From NCBI RefSeq assembly GCF_003634935.1, contig NZ_RBXO01000001.1, positions 5,667,501 to 5,731,500 on the forward strand: a stretch of 64,000 nucleotides of DNA, written 5' to 3'. The notes beneath the pieces were generated by a model, which did no database searches, was not told the origin of the DNA, and worked only from the letters and a program-made list of their open reading frames with translations. A program made the translations under genes and the position numbers. The first letter of the stretch is position 1, and the number at the start of each line of letters is the position of its first letter. Of this stretch, positions 50,705 to 58,928 are shown one piece after another. This DNA is from Saccharothrix australiensis (lineage in GTDB: Bacteria > Actinomycetota > Actinomycetes > Mycobacteriales > Pseudonocardiaceae).

Positions 50705-52306
50705 TCACCCGAGCAGGCAGGCCGTCAGGCAGACCAGCGCGAGCACCGACAGGCCACGCCACAACCGGTAGCCGTAGCCGGTGAGGCACCGCATCAACAG
50801 GCTCCACGCCGTCACCACCGGACCCGCCCAGCCGACCGCGCGGGCGCGCTCCGCGTAGCGCAGGCGCTGCTTCTCCACCAGCACGGCGTCCGCCGCCACC
50901 TCCTGGCCGCCGGACCGCAGCACGGCGGCCAGCCGGTCGTAGGCGTCGGGCGTGAACCGGCGGCACGCGCCGCGCAGCAGCGCCAGCCGGCGGCGCACCG
51001 CCGAGACGTCCTCCGGACGCGGCTCCAGCCCCAGGTAGGCGAAACCGGCCAGCTCGACACCGCCGGCCGCGTGCCACAGGAACCTGTTGTCCCGCAACGA
51101 AGAACACCGCGCGAACCGGAGGTCGACCCGGCCCGCGGGCGCGTCCTCCACGGTCAGCCGCAGCTCGCCGGCGACGAGCCGCGCCGCGTCCAGCGCCACC
51201 ACCCGGCCGGCGAGGTGCGCGCCCCGCAGGTCCACCCGTCCCCGCACGGCCGCGCCGGACAGCACGACGGCGCCCTCGGCGGCGAGGTCGGCCAGCAGCA
51301 GTCCGTCGCCGAGCCGCGCGTCCCGCAGGTCCAGCGCCACGCCGCCGTCGTCGTGCAGGGCCGCGCCCGACAGGTCGACGCGCCCGCCGGCGTCCAGCCC
51401 GACCAGCCGCACGCCGCCGTCGGCGCGGCACTGCGCCAGGTCGACGTCGCCCACGACGCGGACGCGCGCACCCGAGAGGCCGCGCAGCTCCGCCCGACCC
51501 GCGCGCAGGTCGCCGCCGACCCGCGCGTCCGCCAGCCGCACGCCGGACCTGATGAGCGCGAACGCCAGGTGCACGTCCCCGGCGACGCGGACGCGGTCGA
51601 GCGCGACCGGGTCCTCCTCGACCTCCGCCGCGCCGAGCACCAGCGAACCGCCGACGGCCGCGCCGACCAGGGCCAGCGACCGCAGCCGCGCCTCGGTCAG
51701 GTCCACGTCGCCGGTGAGCCGGGCACGGTCGGCGAGCAGGTCGGCGAGCCTCGCCTGGCGCAGCGACACCCCGCCGCCGACCCGCGCGTCGACCAGCACC
51801 ACGGCCCCGGTCGCGGTGACGCCGATGCGCACGTCGTCCTCGCCGAGCACACCGCCGCCGACCCGCATCCCGCGCCCGTCCAGGGCGACGCCGTCCGCGC
51901 CGTCGAGCACCGCGCCGGCCAGGTGCAGGTCGCCGCCGACGCTGAGCCGGTGCGCCCGCAGGGTGGCGATCCGGCTGTCGCGCAGGGACACCTCGCCGCC
52001 GACGACGGCGTCACCCAGCTCCACCGCGCCGTGCACGGACGAGCCGGTCAGCACCAGGTCGCCCCGGCACCGCAGCCGGCGGGCGTCGAGGCCGGGCAGC
52101 TCGCAGTCCTCGAACTCCAGGCTGCGCACGGCGGCCTCGCGCAGCACCGGCGGGCGGTCGAACCGGCAGCGCGTGAACCGCAGGGCGCGCGGCGGCGCGT
52201 CGGGCAGCTCGAACACCCCGGTGACGTGGGCGTCGACCACCTCGACGGCCGTGCCCGCCCGCCCACCGCCCACCAGCTCGGCGGCGGGCAGTTCCCCGGT
52301 GGTCAT
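50705..52306 (-). CDS. Beta-solenoid (pentapeptide-like) protein with C-terminal membrane anchor
   Basis: The 533-residue protein consists of roughly 20-residue solenoid turns (e.g. LRCRGDLVLTGSSVHGAVEL, RVGGDLRAGRAELRGLSGAR) from about 30 to 400. A helical region (SAVRRRLALLRGACRRFTPD) follows and a membrane helix ends the protein (LSVLALVCLTACLLG). Similar actinomycete proteins are called 'membrane-associated oxidoreductase' without support. ATG 52306 has GGGGAGGG upstream. Function unknown; the solenoid should face the cytoplasm. It is unrelated in sequence to the beta-helix protein at 32364. Confidence 0.72.
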   Translation of the reverse strand: MTTGELPAAELVGGGRAGTAVEVVDAHVTGVFELPDAPPRALRFTRCRFDRPPVLREAAVRSLEFEDCELPGLDARRLRCRGDLVLTGSSVHGAVELGDAVVGGEVSLRDSRIATLRAHRLSVGGDLHLAGAVLDGADGVALDGRGMRVGGGVLGEDDVRIGVTATGAVVLVDARVGGGVSLRQARLADLLADRARLTGDVDLTEARLRSLALVGAAVGGSLVLGAAEVEEDPVALDRVRVAGDVHLAFALIRSGVRLADARVGGDLRAGRAELRGLSGARVRVVGDVDLAQCRADGGVRLVGLDAGGRVDLSGAALHDDGGVALDLRDARLGDGLLLADLAAEGAVVLSGAAVRGRVDLRGAHLAGRVVALDAARLVAGELRLTVEDAPAGRVDLRFARCSSLRDNRFLWHAAGGVELAGFAYLGLEPRPEDVSAVRRRLALLRGACRRFTPDAYDRLAAVLRSGGQEVAADAVLVEKQRLRYAERARAVGWAGPVVTAWSLLMRCLTGYGYRLWRGLSVLALVCLTACLLG

Positions 52307-52431
52307 CGCCCTCCCCCAATCGCCCCGTGCCGGCGGCTCGGGGTGTGGGCGATGCTAATGGTGCATAGTGCCCATTTCCTCCGCTCCACTGCGGGTCACC
52401 GGAGCGGGTGGGCGCCGAGCGCGCGGACCGG

Positions 52432-53559
52432 TCAGAGCAGCGCGACCAGGGCGCCCACCGCGCCCGCCGCGAGCAGCGCGCCGACCACGCCCCGCCGCAG
52501 CGCCAGCAGCCACAGCACGGCGGCGGCGAGCACGGCGAACTGCCACCCCTCGTGCAGCGACGCGGCCAGCGGGAGCGTGGAACCCGCGATCGCGCCGATC
52601 GCCGCCGCGCCCGCGCCGGTGAGGAACGCCTGGGCCGTCCCGTTGTGCCGCAGCCGCTCCAGCCGGGGACCGGTGAGCACGACGAGCACGAACGACGGCG
52701 CGAACGCGACCACGGCCGCCAGCAGCCCGCCGACCAGGCCCGCGGCGGCGTACCCGACGACGGCCACGGTGTGCACGACCGGTCCGGGCGTGACCTGGCC
52801 GAGCGCCACGGCGTTGAGGAACTGGCCGTCGGTCATCCACCCGTACGTGTGCACCGCGTCCTGCCGCATCAGCGGGATGATGACGAACCCGCCGCCGTAG
52901 GACAGCGCGCCGACCTTGGCCGCCACCCACGCGACGGCGAGCAGACCACCGCTCGCGGCGGGCAGCGCCAGCACCACCGGCCACGACGCACGCCTGCCCG
53001 GTGGTGCGCCGACGGCGACCTCCACGACGCCCGCGGCGATCAGCACGAGCACCAGCCACGGCCCGGTGACGGCCGCCGCGACACCGCCCGCGACCAGGTA
53101 CGCCACCCACCGGACGCGCGGCGCCGTGCCCGCGCCGGCGCGTCGGCGGCTCGCCGGCAGCAGGCCCCACGCGGCGTGCAGCGCGACGGCGGGCACGGCG
53201 GCGCCCGCGCCCGCCGCCGCGCCGAGCACCCAGGCCGGCGGGTCGGTCGCCAGGAACAGCGCGGCCAGCGCCAGGATCAGCACCAGGCCGGGCACGATGA
53301 AGCAGAACCCGCCGACCAGCGCGCCGGCCGTGCCGCGCAACCGCCACGCGCACAGGATCGCCAGCTGGGTCGACGCGGGGCCGGGCAGCAGGTTGGTGGC
53401 CGCGACGCCCTCCTCGAACTCGGCCTCGCCCAGCCACTTCCGCCGCGTCACGCACAGGTCGCGCAGCAGTGAGATGTGCGCGGGCGGACCGCCGAACCCG
53501 ATGCAGCCGATGCGGCCCCACTCGCGGGCGATCGTCGCGAGGCCCACCCCGTCCGTCAC
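52432..53559 (-). CDS. chrA: Chromate transporter (CHR family, two-domain)
   Basis: The 375-residue membrane protein has two homologous CHR halves. The first contains GFGGPPAHISLLRD and NLLPGPASTQLAI; the second contains GALSYGGGFVIIPLM and GQVTPGPVVHTVAVVGY. These loops are the ChrA signature. It should export chromate, or sulphate-like anions. GTG 53559 is chosen as the start nearest the conserved region (DGVGLATIAREWGRIG); the ribosome site is weak. The next gene on this strand ends 181 bp upstream, beyond a terminator-type hairpin, so chrA is probably a separate unit. Confidence 0.9.
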   Translation of the reverse strand: MTDGVGLATIAREWGRIGCIGFGGPPAHISLLRDLCVTRRKWLGEAEFEEGVAATNLLPGPASTQLAILCAWRLRGTAGALVGGFCFIVPGLVLILALAALFLATDPPAWVLGAAAGAGAAVPAVALHAAWGLLPASRRRAGAGTAPRVRWVAYLVAGGVAAAVTGPWLVLVLIAAGVVEVAVGAPPGRRASWPVVLALPAASGGLLAVAWVAAKVGALSYGGGFVIIPLMRQDAVHTYGWMTDGQFLNAVALGQVTPGPVVHTVAVVGYAAAGLVGGLLAAVVAFAPSFVLVVLTGPRLERLRHNGTAQAFLTGAGAAAIGAIAGSTLPLAASLHEGWQFAVLAAAVLWLLALRRGVVGALLAAGAVGALVALL

Positions 53560-53699
53560 GGCGCGCTCGCGGTGGCCGTCGGGCGCTCGACGCGTCCGGT
53601 GAGCCGCGCCAGGCCGTCCTCGAACGCCTCGACCACCTCGGAAGTTCCCATCGGGGGGAATCCTCGCCGAGGTGTCCACCCCGGTCAACGACGACCACC

Positions 53700-53733
53700 G
53701 TGCGGCCACCCGGAGTTCACCGGGTGGCCGCAC
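53700..53733 (-). terminator. Hairpin terminator after MarR-MFS unit
   Basis: Perfect 14-bp arms (53700-53713 and 53720-53733) with a six-nt loop lie 6 bp beyond the stop of the exporter (leftward reading). It is the strongest terminator-type hairpin in the window. Confidence 0.75.
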
Positions 53734-53739
53734 CGGGCC

Positions 53740-55308
53740 TCACCCGCCGGTCCTGACCTCTTCCTTCGGCTGGGCCAGGTCCAGGCTGGAGCGCAGCGTG
53801 ATCGGCTTGAGCAGCAGCGCCGCGACCACGCCCACCACGCCGATGCACGCCGACAGCAGGAAGATGTGCCCGGTCGAGTCGCCGTACGCGGCGCGCACGA
53901 CGTGCTGCACGCCCTCGGGCAGCGCGGCGACGTTCAGGCTGCCGCCACCCCCGCCCGTGCTCGGGTAGCCCGCCGCGGCGAGGCCCGAGGTGATGCGGTC
54001 CCGCACGTCTCGGGCCAGCACCGCGCCCAGCACCGAGACCCCGATGGTGCCGCCGAGCGACCGGAAGAACGCGATGGTCGCGCTCGCCGACCCGATGTCC
54101 CGCAGCGGCACGGTGTTCTGCACCGCCAGCACGAGGTTCTGCATGCTCATCCCGACGCCGACGCCGACCAGCAGCATCGCGCCGCCGACGAACACCAGCG
54201 ACGTCGCGTGGTCGATCACGGCCAGCGCCGCGAACCCGACGACGAGCGTGCTCGCGCCGGCCACGATGTAGGGCTTGACCCGCCCGGTGCGGGTGATCAG
54301 CCGCCCGCTGACGATCGACGCGCCCAGCACGCCCGCCATCATCGGGATGGTCAGCAGCCCGGCCTCGGTGGGCGTGTAGCCCCGCCCGATCTGGAAGTAC
54401 TGGCCCAGGAACACCGCGCCGCCGAACATCGCCATGCCGACCGCGAGGCTCGCCAGGATCGCCAGCGCGGTCGTGCGGCGCTTGACGATCTCCAGCGGCA
54501 CCACCGGTTCCGCCGCCCGCGACTCCACGAGCACGGCCAGCCCCAGCAGCGCCAGCGAACCGCCGACCATCGCGCCGCTCTGCCACGACACCCACGCGAA
54601 CGAGTCGTCCACGAACGAGATCCAGATCAGCAGCACGGACACGCCGGCGGCGATCAGCGTCGCGCCCAGGTAGTCGATCCGCACGTCGGGCCGCCGCTCG
54701 GCGCGCACCTTCAGGGTCGCCTGGAGCACGAACAGCGCCACCAGCGCGACCGGCACGCCGATGAAGAAGCACCACCGCCAGCCCAGCCAGGAGGTGTCCA
54801 CGATCAGCCCGCCGAGCAGCGGCCCGCCGACCGTCGCCACCGCCATCACCGCGCCCAGGTACCCGTTGTACCGGCCGCGCTCGCGGGGCGGGATCATGGC
54901 CGCGATCACGACCTGCACCAGCGCCTGGAGCCCGCCGACGCCGATGCCCTGGAACGCGCGGGCCGCGATGAGCTGGCCGGCGGTCTGCGCGAACCCGCTG
55001 ACGACCGAGCCCAGCGCGAAGACCACGATGGCCACCTGGACCATCGTCTTCTTGTCGAACAGGTCCGCGAGCTTGCCCCAGATCGGCGTGGACGCGGTGG
55101 CGGTGAGCAGGGTCGCCGTGACGACCCAGGTGTACTGGGTCTGCGAGCCGTCGAGCGCGCCGATGATCTGCGGCAGCGCGGTGGACACCACGGTGCTGCT
55201 GAGCATGGCGACGAACAGCACGAGCAGCAGGCCGCTGAGCGCTTCCAGGATCTGCCGGTGGCTCATCGGCGCGGCGCCGGCGGGGCCGGCGACCGGTTCG
55301 GCACTCAT
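53740..55308 (-). CDS. DHA2-type MFS drug exporter 1 (14-helix)
   Basis: The 522-residue protein has about 14 membrane helices and the DHA2 signatures: VVSTALPQIIGALDGS, LLTATASTPIWGKLADLFDK (motif A), RAFQGIGVGGLQALVQVVIA (motif B), and VGGPLLGGLIVDTSWLGWRW (motif C). Motifs B and C are typical of drug:proton antiporters. ATG 55308 overlaps the MarR stop (ATGA). It is paralogous to the exporter at 58929-60473. Confidence 0.92.
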   Translation of the reverse strand: MSAEPVAGPAGAAPMSHRQILEALSGLLLVLFVAMLSSTVVSTALPQIIGALDGSQTQYTWVVTATLLTATASTPIWGKLADLFDKKTMVQVAIVVFALGSVVSGFAQTAGQLIAARAFQGIGVGGLQALVQVVIAAMIPPRERGRYNGYLGAVMAVATVGGPLLGGLIVDTSWLGWRWCFFIGVPVALVALFVLQATLKVRAERRPDVRIDYLGATLIAAGVSVLLIWISFVDDSFAWVSWQSGAMVGGSLALLGLAVLVESRAAEPVVPLEIVKRRTTALAILASLAVGMAMFGGAVFLGQYFQIGRGYTPTEAGLLTIPMMAGVLGASIVSGRLITRTGRVKPYIVAGASTLVVGFAALAVIDHATSLVFVGGAMLLVGVGVGMSMQNLVLAVQNTVPLRDIGSASATIAFFRSLGGTIGVSVLGAVLARDVRDRITSGLAAAGYPSTGGGGGSLNVAALPEGVQHVVRAAYGDSTGHIFLLSACIGVVGVVAALLLKPITLRSSLDLAQPKEEVRTGG

Positions 55309-55769
55309 CGAGCGGCCTCCAAGGTGGAGCACAGGGCTCCTTCGACATCGGTGGTGAAGCGGCCGAGCGCCGAGGTCAGCGCCTCGACCTCGCCCGGCGT
55401 CCAGTGCGCGAGCGCCCGGCCGAGCAGGTCGGCGTGCCAGGCACGCGCCTCGGCCAGCACGGCGTGCCCGGCGTCGGTGACGGCGAGCACGCTGGCCCGG
55501 CCGTCGGCCGGGTCGGCCCGTCGCTCGACCAGGCCGTGCGCGACCAGGGCGGCCACCGACCGGCTGACGGTGGACGGGTCGAGCCCGGTGCGCCGCGCCA
55601 GTTCCTTGGCGTGGCACCCGGCGGTGCGGTCGATCAGCGTGAGCGTCCCGACCAGGCCGGTCGGGACGGGTGGGTACCGGTCGGTGTGCCGGTGGCGCAC
55701 CATCCGCACGACCTTCAGCAGCTCGCGCATCCGCTCGACCAGTTCCGCGTGGTTCGGGTTGGCGTCCAC
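55305..55769 (-). CDS. MarR-family regulator of the adjacent exporter
   Basis: The 154-residue protein has a MarR winged helix: GTLTLIDRTAGCHAKELARR, TGLDPSTVSRSVAALVAHGL (recognition helix) and RRADPADGRASVLAVTDAG (wing). GTG 55769 has GGAGGGG upstream. A perfect TGCTT-N5-AAGCA repeat 23 bp upstream (55792-55806) is its likely operator. It is co-transcribed with, and overlaps, the MFS exporter; this layout is typical of substrate-induced efflux. Confidence 0.9.
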   Translation of the reverse strand: MDANPNHAELVERMRELLKVVRMVRHRHTDRYPPVPTGLVGTLTLIDRTAGCHAKELARRTGLDPSTVSRSVAALVAHGLVERRADPADGRASVLAVTDAGHAVLAEARAWHADLLGRALAHWTPGEVEALTSALGRFTTDVEGALCSTLEAAR

Positions 55770-55791
55770 GGCGACCCCTCCCAAGAAAGCT

Positions 55792-55806
55792 TGCTTACTA
55801 CAAGCA
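55792..55806. promoter_or_regulatory. Putative operator of exporter-linked MarR (TGCTT-N5-AAGCA)
   Basis: TGCTTACTACAAGCA has perfect 5-bp arms and lies 23 bp before the MarR start in the 99-bp divergent region shared with the TetR gene. A second palindromic site TTGCGCAA (55824-55831), followed by GTTTGC, is closer to the TetR gene. Confidence 0.6.
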
Positions 55807-55868
55807 TCTATCAAAGTTGCTCGTTGCGCAAGTTTGCCCAATGGGAAATCACGTAGGCTGGCGTGACG

Positions 55869-56420
55869 ATGGACACGGGACTGCGCGCGCGCAAGAAGTC
55901 GGCCACGAGCCTCGCCCTGCACGAGGCCGCCCTGCGCCTGGCCCTGGAGCACGGACCCGACCGCGTCACCGTCGAGTCGATCGCGGACGCCGCGGGCGTC
56001 TCCCGGCGCACCTTCTCCAACCACTTCGCGAACAAGGAGGAGGCGCTCTTCCACGGCGACCTGCTGCGCCTGCGCCGCCTGCTCGCCCTGGTCCGCGCCC
56101 GCCCGGCGGACGAGCCGCCGGGCACCGCCCTGGCCCGTGCCGCGACCGACCTGTTCGCCGAGGGCGACCCGCCGGACCCGGTCCGGGCGGCCCAGCGGCG
56201 GCTGCTGCGCGGCCACCCCGCGCTGCTCGCCCACCAGGTCGCCGCCTACGCCGCGGTCGAACGCGAACTGGCGGCCGAGGTGCGCACGCGCGGCGCGACC
56301 GAACTGCGGTCCCGAGTGCTCGCCGCGACGTTCCTCGCCACGCTCCGCGCCGCGACCCAGCACTGGCTGGAGCACCCCGACCGACCGCTCGCCGAGTGGG
56401 TCTCCGACGCGCTCTCCTAA
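55869..56420 (+). CDS. TetR-family regulator (P450-linked)
   Basis: The 183-residue protein has the TetR N-terminal HTH: ARKKSATSLALHEAALRLAL, VTVESIADAAGVSRRTFSNH (recognition helix), FANKEEALFHGDLLRLRRLL. C-terminal helices form the ligand pocket. ATG 55869 is chosen; GTG 55863 is in frame. No clear ribosome site precedes it. It is divergent from the MarR-exporter unit and followed by a P450 at 56514; a TGCAC-N3-GTGCA repeat (56427-56439) lies between. Confidence 0.9.
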   Translation: MDTGLRARKKSATSLALHEAALRLALEHGPDRVTVESIADAAGVSRRTFSNHFANKEEALFHGDLLRLRRLLALVRARPADEPPGTALARAATDLFAEGDPPDPVRAAQRRLLRGHPALLAHQVAAYAAVERELAAEVRTRGATELRSRVLAATFLATLRAATQHWLEHPDRPLAEWVSDALS

Positions 56421-56426
56421 AAAACC

Positions 56427-56439
56427 TGCACGTTGTGCA
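56427..56439. promoter_or_regulatory. Putative TetR operator (TGCAC-N3-GTGCA) before P450
   Basis: TGCACGTTGTGCA has perfect 5-bp arms and is followed by AATTTTGG. It lies six bases after the TetR stop and 75 bp before the P450. Related TGCA-type repeats occur at 61142 and 61157. Confidence 0.6.
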
Positions 56440-56513
56440 AATTTTGGTACCTTGGATACGACACCACGTGGAGCAGCGACTCCATCACTTGGAGTCGGGA
56501 AAAGGACACGCTG

Positions 56514-57806
56514 ATGACCAGTGCCACCGTCTCCGAGAACCGCGAGGGCCACGGGGACCGCGAAGATGCCGGGCCAGGCGAAGCGCGGATGACGTTACGC
56601 CTGCCGAAGGAGTACACCGCGCGGAAACCCGGCCTGCCGTTCGACCCGGCCGCGGGGCAGGCCGAACTGGGCGCGCAGGGCCCGGTCCACCGGATCGAGC
56701 TGGCCGACGGCGAGCCCGCGTGGCTGATCACCGGTCACGCGGAGGCGCGCGCGGTGCTCGCCGACCCCCGGATGAGCTCCGACCGGTTCCGGAGCGAGCG
56801 CGCGATGAGCAAGCTGCCGCCGAAGCTGCGCAAGATGCTGACCGAGCAGGACGTGCGCGCGGGCAACTTCCTCACGATGGACCCGCCCGAGCACACCCGG
56901 TACCGCAAGCTGCTCACCGGCCAGTTCACCGTGCGGCGGATGCGGCAGCTCGAACCGCGCATCCACGAGATCGTCACCGACCACCTGGACCGGATGATCG
57001 CGGCCGGGACCAAGGCCGACCTGGTGCAGGCGTTCGCGCTGCCGGTGCCGTCCCTGGTGATCTGCGAGCTGCTCGGCGTCGAGTACGACGACCGCGACGA
57101 GTTCCAGGAGCGCTCGGCGACGCTGCTGCGGCTCGACACGCCGACCGACGACCTGGTGCGGGCGTCCGAGGAGCTGCGGGCGTTCATGCTCGACCTGGTG
57201 CGGGCCAAGCGCGCCAAGCCGACCGACGACCTGCTGTCCGGCCTGATCGAGGCGGCGCCCGACCTGACCGACGCCGAACTCGTCGGCATCTCCACGCTGC
57301 TGCTCATCGCCGGCCACGAGACCACCGCCAACATGCTCGCGCTCGGCACGTTCGCGCTGCTCGAACACCCGGCGGAGCTGGCCAAGCTACAGGCGGACCC
57401 GGCGCTGATCGACAGCGCCGTCGAGGAGCTGCTGCGGTACCTGTCGATCGTGCACATCGGTCCGGTGCGCACCACGCTGGAGGAGGTCGAGATCGCCGGC
57501 GTGACCATCCCGTTCGACTCGACGGTGCTCGTCTCCGTGCCGATGGCCAACCGCGACCCGCGCAACTTCGACGCGCCCGGCGTGCTCGACGTGGCCCGGC
57601 CGCGCCCCTCGCACCTGGCGTTCGGGCACGGCGTCCACCAGTGCCTCGGCCAGCAGCTCGCGCGCGTCGAGATGACGGTCGGCTTCGCCGAGCTGCTGCG
57701 CCGCCTGCCCGGCCTCCGCCTCGACCTGCCGCCGTCCGAGGTGCCGCTGCGCAGCGACATGCTCGTCTACGGCGTGCACCGCCTGCCGGTGGCCTGGGAC
57801 GCCTGA
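56514..57806 (+). CDS. Cytochrome P450 (canonical, CYP107/105-like)
   Basis: This 430-residue P450 has the C-helix HTRYRKLLTGQFTVRRM, the I-helix AGHETTANM (acid and Thr present), EELLRYLSIVHIGPVR (ExxR) and the heme loop FGHGVHQCLGQQLARVEM. It should be a fully functional monooxygenase, unlike the P450 at 29582. AAAGGA is about eight bases before ATG 56514. Its 3' end overlaps the convergent TetR gene by 40 bp. With the preceding TetR it probably forms an inducible detoxification unit. Confidence 0.92.
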   Translation: MTSATVSENREGHGDREDAGPGEARMTLRLPKEYTARKPGLPFDPAAGQAELGAQGPVHRIELADGEPAWLITGHAEARAVLADPRMSSDRFRSERAMSKLPPKLRKMLTEQDVRAGNFLTMDPPEHTRYRKLLTGQFTVRRMRQLEPRIHEIVTDHLDRMIAAGTKADLVQAFALPVPSLVICELLGVEYDDRDEFQERSATLLRLDTPTDDLVRASEELRAFMLDLVRAKRAKPTDDLLSGLIEAAPDLTDAELVGISTLLLIAGHETTANMLALGTFALLEHPAELAKLQADPALIDSAVEELLRYLSIVHIGPVRTTLEEVEIAGVTIPFDSTVLVSVPMANRDPRNFDAPGVLDVARPRPSHLAFGHGVHQCLGQQLARVEMTVGFAELLRRLPGLRLDLPPSEVPLRSDMLVYGVHRLPVAWDA

Positions 57807-58393
57807 CGGGCGAACCCGGCGTCCAGTTGGTCGACCGCGGTCTCGACCAGGTCGGCCAACGGACGCCCGTCCCCCGCGTCCAGCCACCACGCCACCACGA
57901 CCCGCAACGCGGTCATGACGGTGGCGGCGAGCAGGTTCGGGAACAGGTCGGAGCCGGGCTCCACCCCCATCCGCTCGGCGACCGCGCCCGCCAGGGCGCG
58001 CTCCTGGGCGTGGAACGCGGCCATCTGGTGCGGCAGCAGCGAGGGCGCGCGGCGCAGCGCCCGCAACTGCTCCGCCTGCGCCCGGTCGACGCAGTCCGCG
58101 ACGATCTCCACCAGCGCCCGGCGCAGGGCCTCCAGCACCGGTTCGGCGGGCGGCCTGCCGGCGAACGCGCGGACGAGGGCCTCGGCCGTCGCCGCGTCGC
58201 CCGCGACGATGGCCTCCTCCTTGGAGGAGAAGTAGTTGAAGAACGTCCGCAGCGACACGCCCGCGTCCCGCGCCACCTGCTCGACCGTGACGGCCTCGAC
58301 ACCGTGCTCGACGCACAGGCGGAGCGCGGCATCGGCCAAGGCCGTGCGGGTTGCTTGCTTCTTGCGCTCACGCAGGCCGGCAGGGCGGTTCAT
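57767..58393 (-). CDS. TetR-family regulator
   Basis: The 208-residue protein has a TetR HTH: RERKKQATRTALADAALRLC, VTVEQVARDAGVSLRTFFNY, FSSKEEAIVAGDAAT. The C-terminal half resembles actinobacterial TetR_C proteins with a QHP/LPHQMAAFHAQERAL helix. ATG 58393 starts the conserved NRPAGLRERKKQ. The gene faces the non-coding hairpin block, with no exporter directly downstream; it overlaps the P450 3' end convergently. Target unknown. Confidence 0.9.
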   Translation of the reverse strand: MNRPAGLRERKKQATRTALADAALRLCVEHGVEAVTVEQVARDAGVSLRTFFNYFSSKEEAIVAGDAATAEALVRAFAGRPPAEPVLEALRRALVEIVADCVDRAQAEQLRALRRAPSLLPHQMAAFHAQERALAGAVAERMGVEPGSDLFPNLLAATVMTALRVVVAWWLDAGDGRPLADLVETAVDQLDAGFARQASQATGRRCTP

Positions 58394-58545
58394 GCAAGGG
58401 ATTATGGGGGGTGAACGGACGCTGCCGCGTGGAGCGGAAGCGGGATCAGGGCGGGAGCAGGGCGGGAGAGGGAGCGCTGAGAGGGCGAGGGAGTGAGGGG
58501 AAGAGAGGGAAGAACGCAGCGGGAGCGGTGAGACAGGGGTAGAGC

Positions 58546-58695
58546 TGTGTTGGATTTGCCGCTCCTCCGTCGCGGCGGCTCGGCCGCCCTGTGGTCGGGC
58601 CATCGCGCCTGATTTCCCGCTGTGTTGGATGGCCGCTGCTTCGCAGACGGCGGGCTCGGCCGCCCTGTAGTCGGGCCATCGCGCCTGATTTCCCG
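58546..58695. repeat. Tandem duplication of about 75 bp
   Basis: Copy 1 (58546-58620) and copy 2 (58621-58695) both begin TGTGTTGGAT and end with CATCGCGCCTGATTTCCCG. The middles differ by substitutions and small shifts. The end of copy 2 is the left arm of hairpin 1, so copy 1 is a loose half without its partner arm. Confidence 0.8.
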
Positions 58696-58739
58696 TCGAT
58701 CGAAAAGCGTGATCGACGGGAAATGAGGCGCGACAGCCC
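58673..58739. repeat. Long extragenic hairpin 1 (29-bp arms)
   Basis: Arms 58673-58701 and 58711-58739 pair at 26 of 29 positions, with 14 perfect pairs next to the 9-nt loop GAAAAGCGT. It shares arm layout and a nearly complementary loop with hairpin 2. Confidence 0.85.
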
Positions 58740-58813
58740 GACGGCGGCCTCGCGTGGCGTGTGCGGTGGCGAGGGGTGAAGGACCTACCCGGTCCGGTCT
58801 GGCGAGGCCGCGT

Positions 58814-58882
58814 CGGCTTGTCGCGGTGCCTTTCCCTCCGATCACGCTTCTCGATCGGAGGGAAACGCGCCGCGACGAGCCG
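58814..58882. repeat. Long extragenic hairpin 2 (30-bp arms)
   Basis: Arms 58814-58843 and 58853-58882 pair at 27 of 30 positions around the 9-nt loop ACGCTTCTC. This loop matches the complement of hairpin 1's loop at eight of nine positions, so the two hairpins appear to be inverted copies. Confidence 0.85.
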
Positions 58883-58928
58883 ACTGCCAGGCGGCCTCGC
58901 CCGCCTCGACGGAGTCGAGGCAATCCAC

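Larger units (their letters stand above)
58394..58928. other. 535-bp non-coding block with tandem repeat and two long hairpins
   Basis: Between the TetR start and the 3' end of an MFS gene I see no gene. It contains a purine-rich segment (58430-58540), a ~75-bp tandem duplication (58546-58695) and two large hairpins (58673-58739, 58814-58882). It looks like a mobile or repetitive extragenic element. Confidence 0.6.

Noticed and set aside
53476..55866. Plus-strand 796-codon frame opposite the MFS exporter and MarR gene
   Set aside because: Composition rich in Arg, His and Gln without domains; the exporter on the other strand is unambiguous.
58429..58545. Short protein in the GAG/GGG-rich segment upstream of the TetR gene
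   Set aside because: Frames here are low-complexity Arg/Gly/Glu and reflect the purine-rich DNA.
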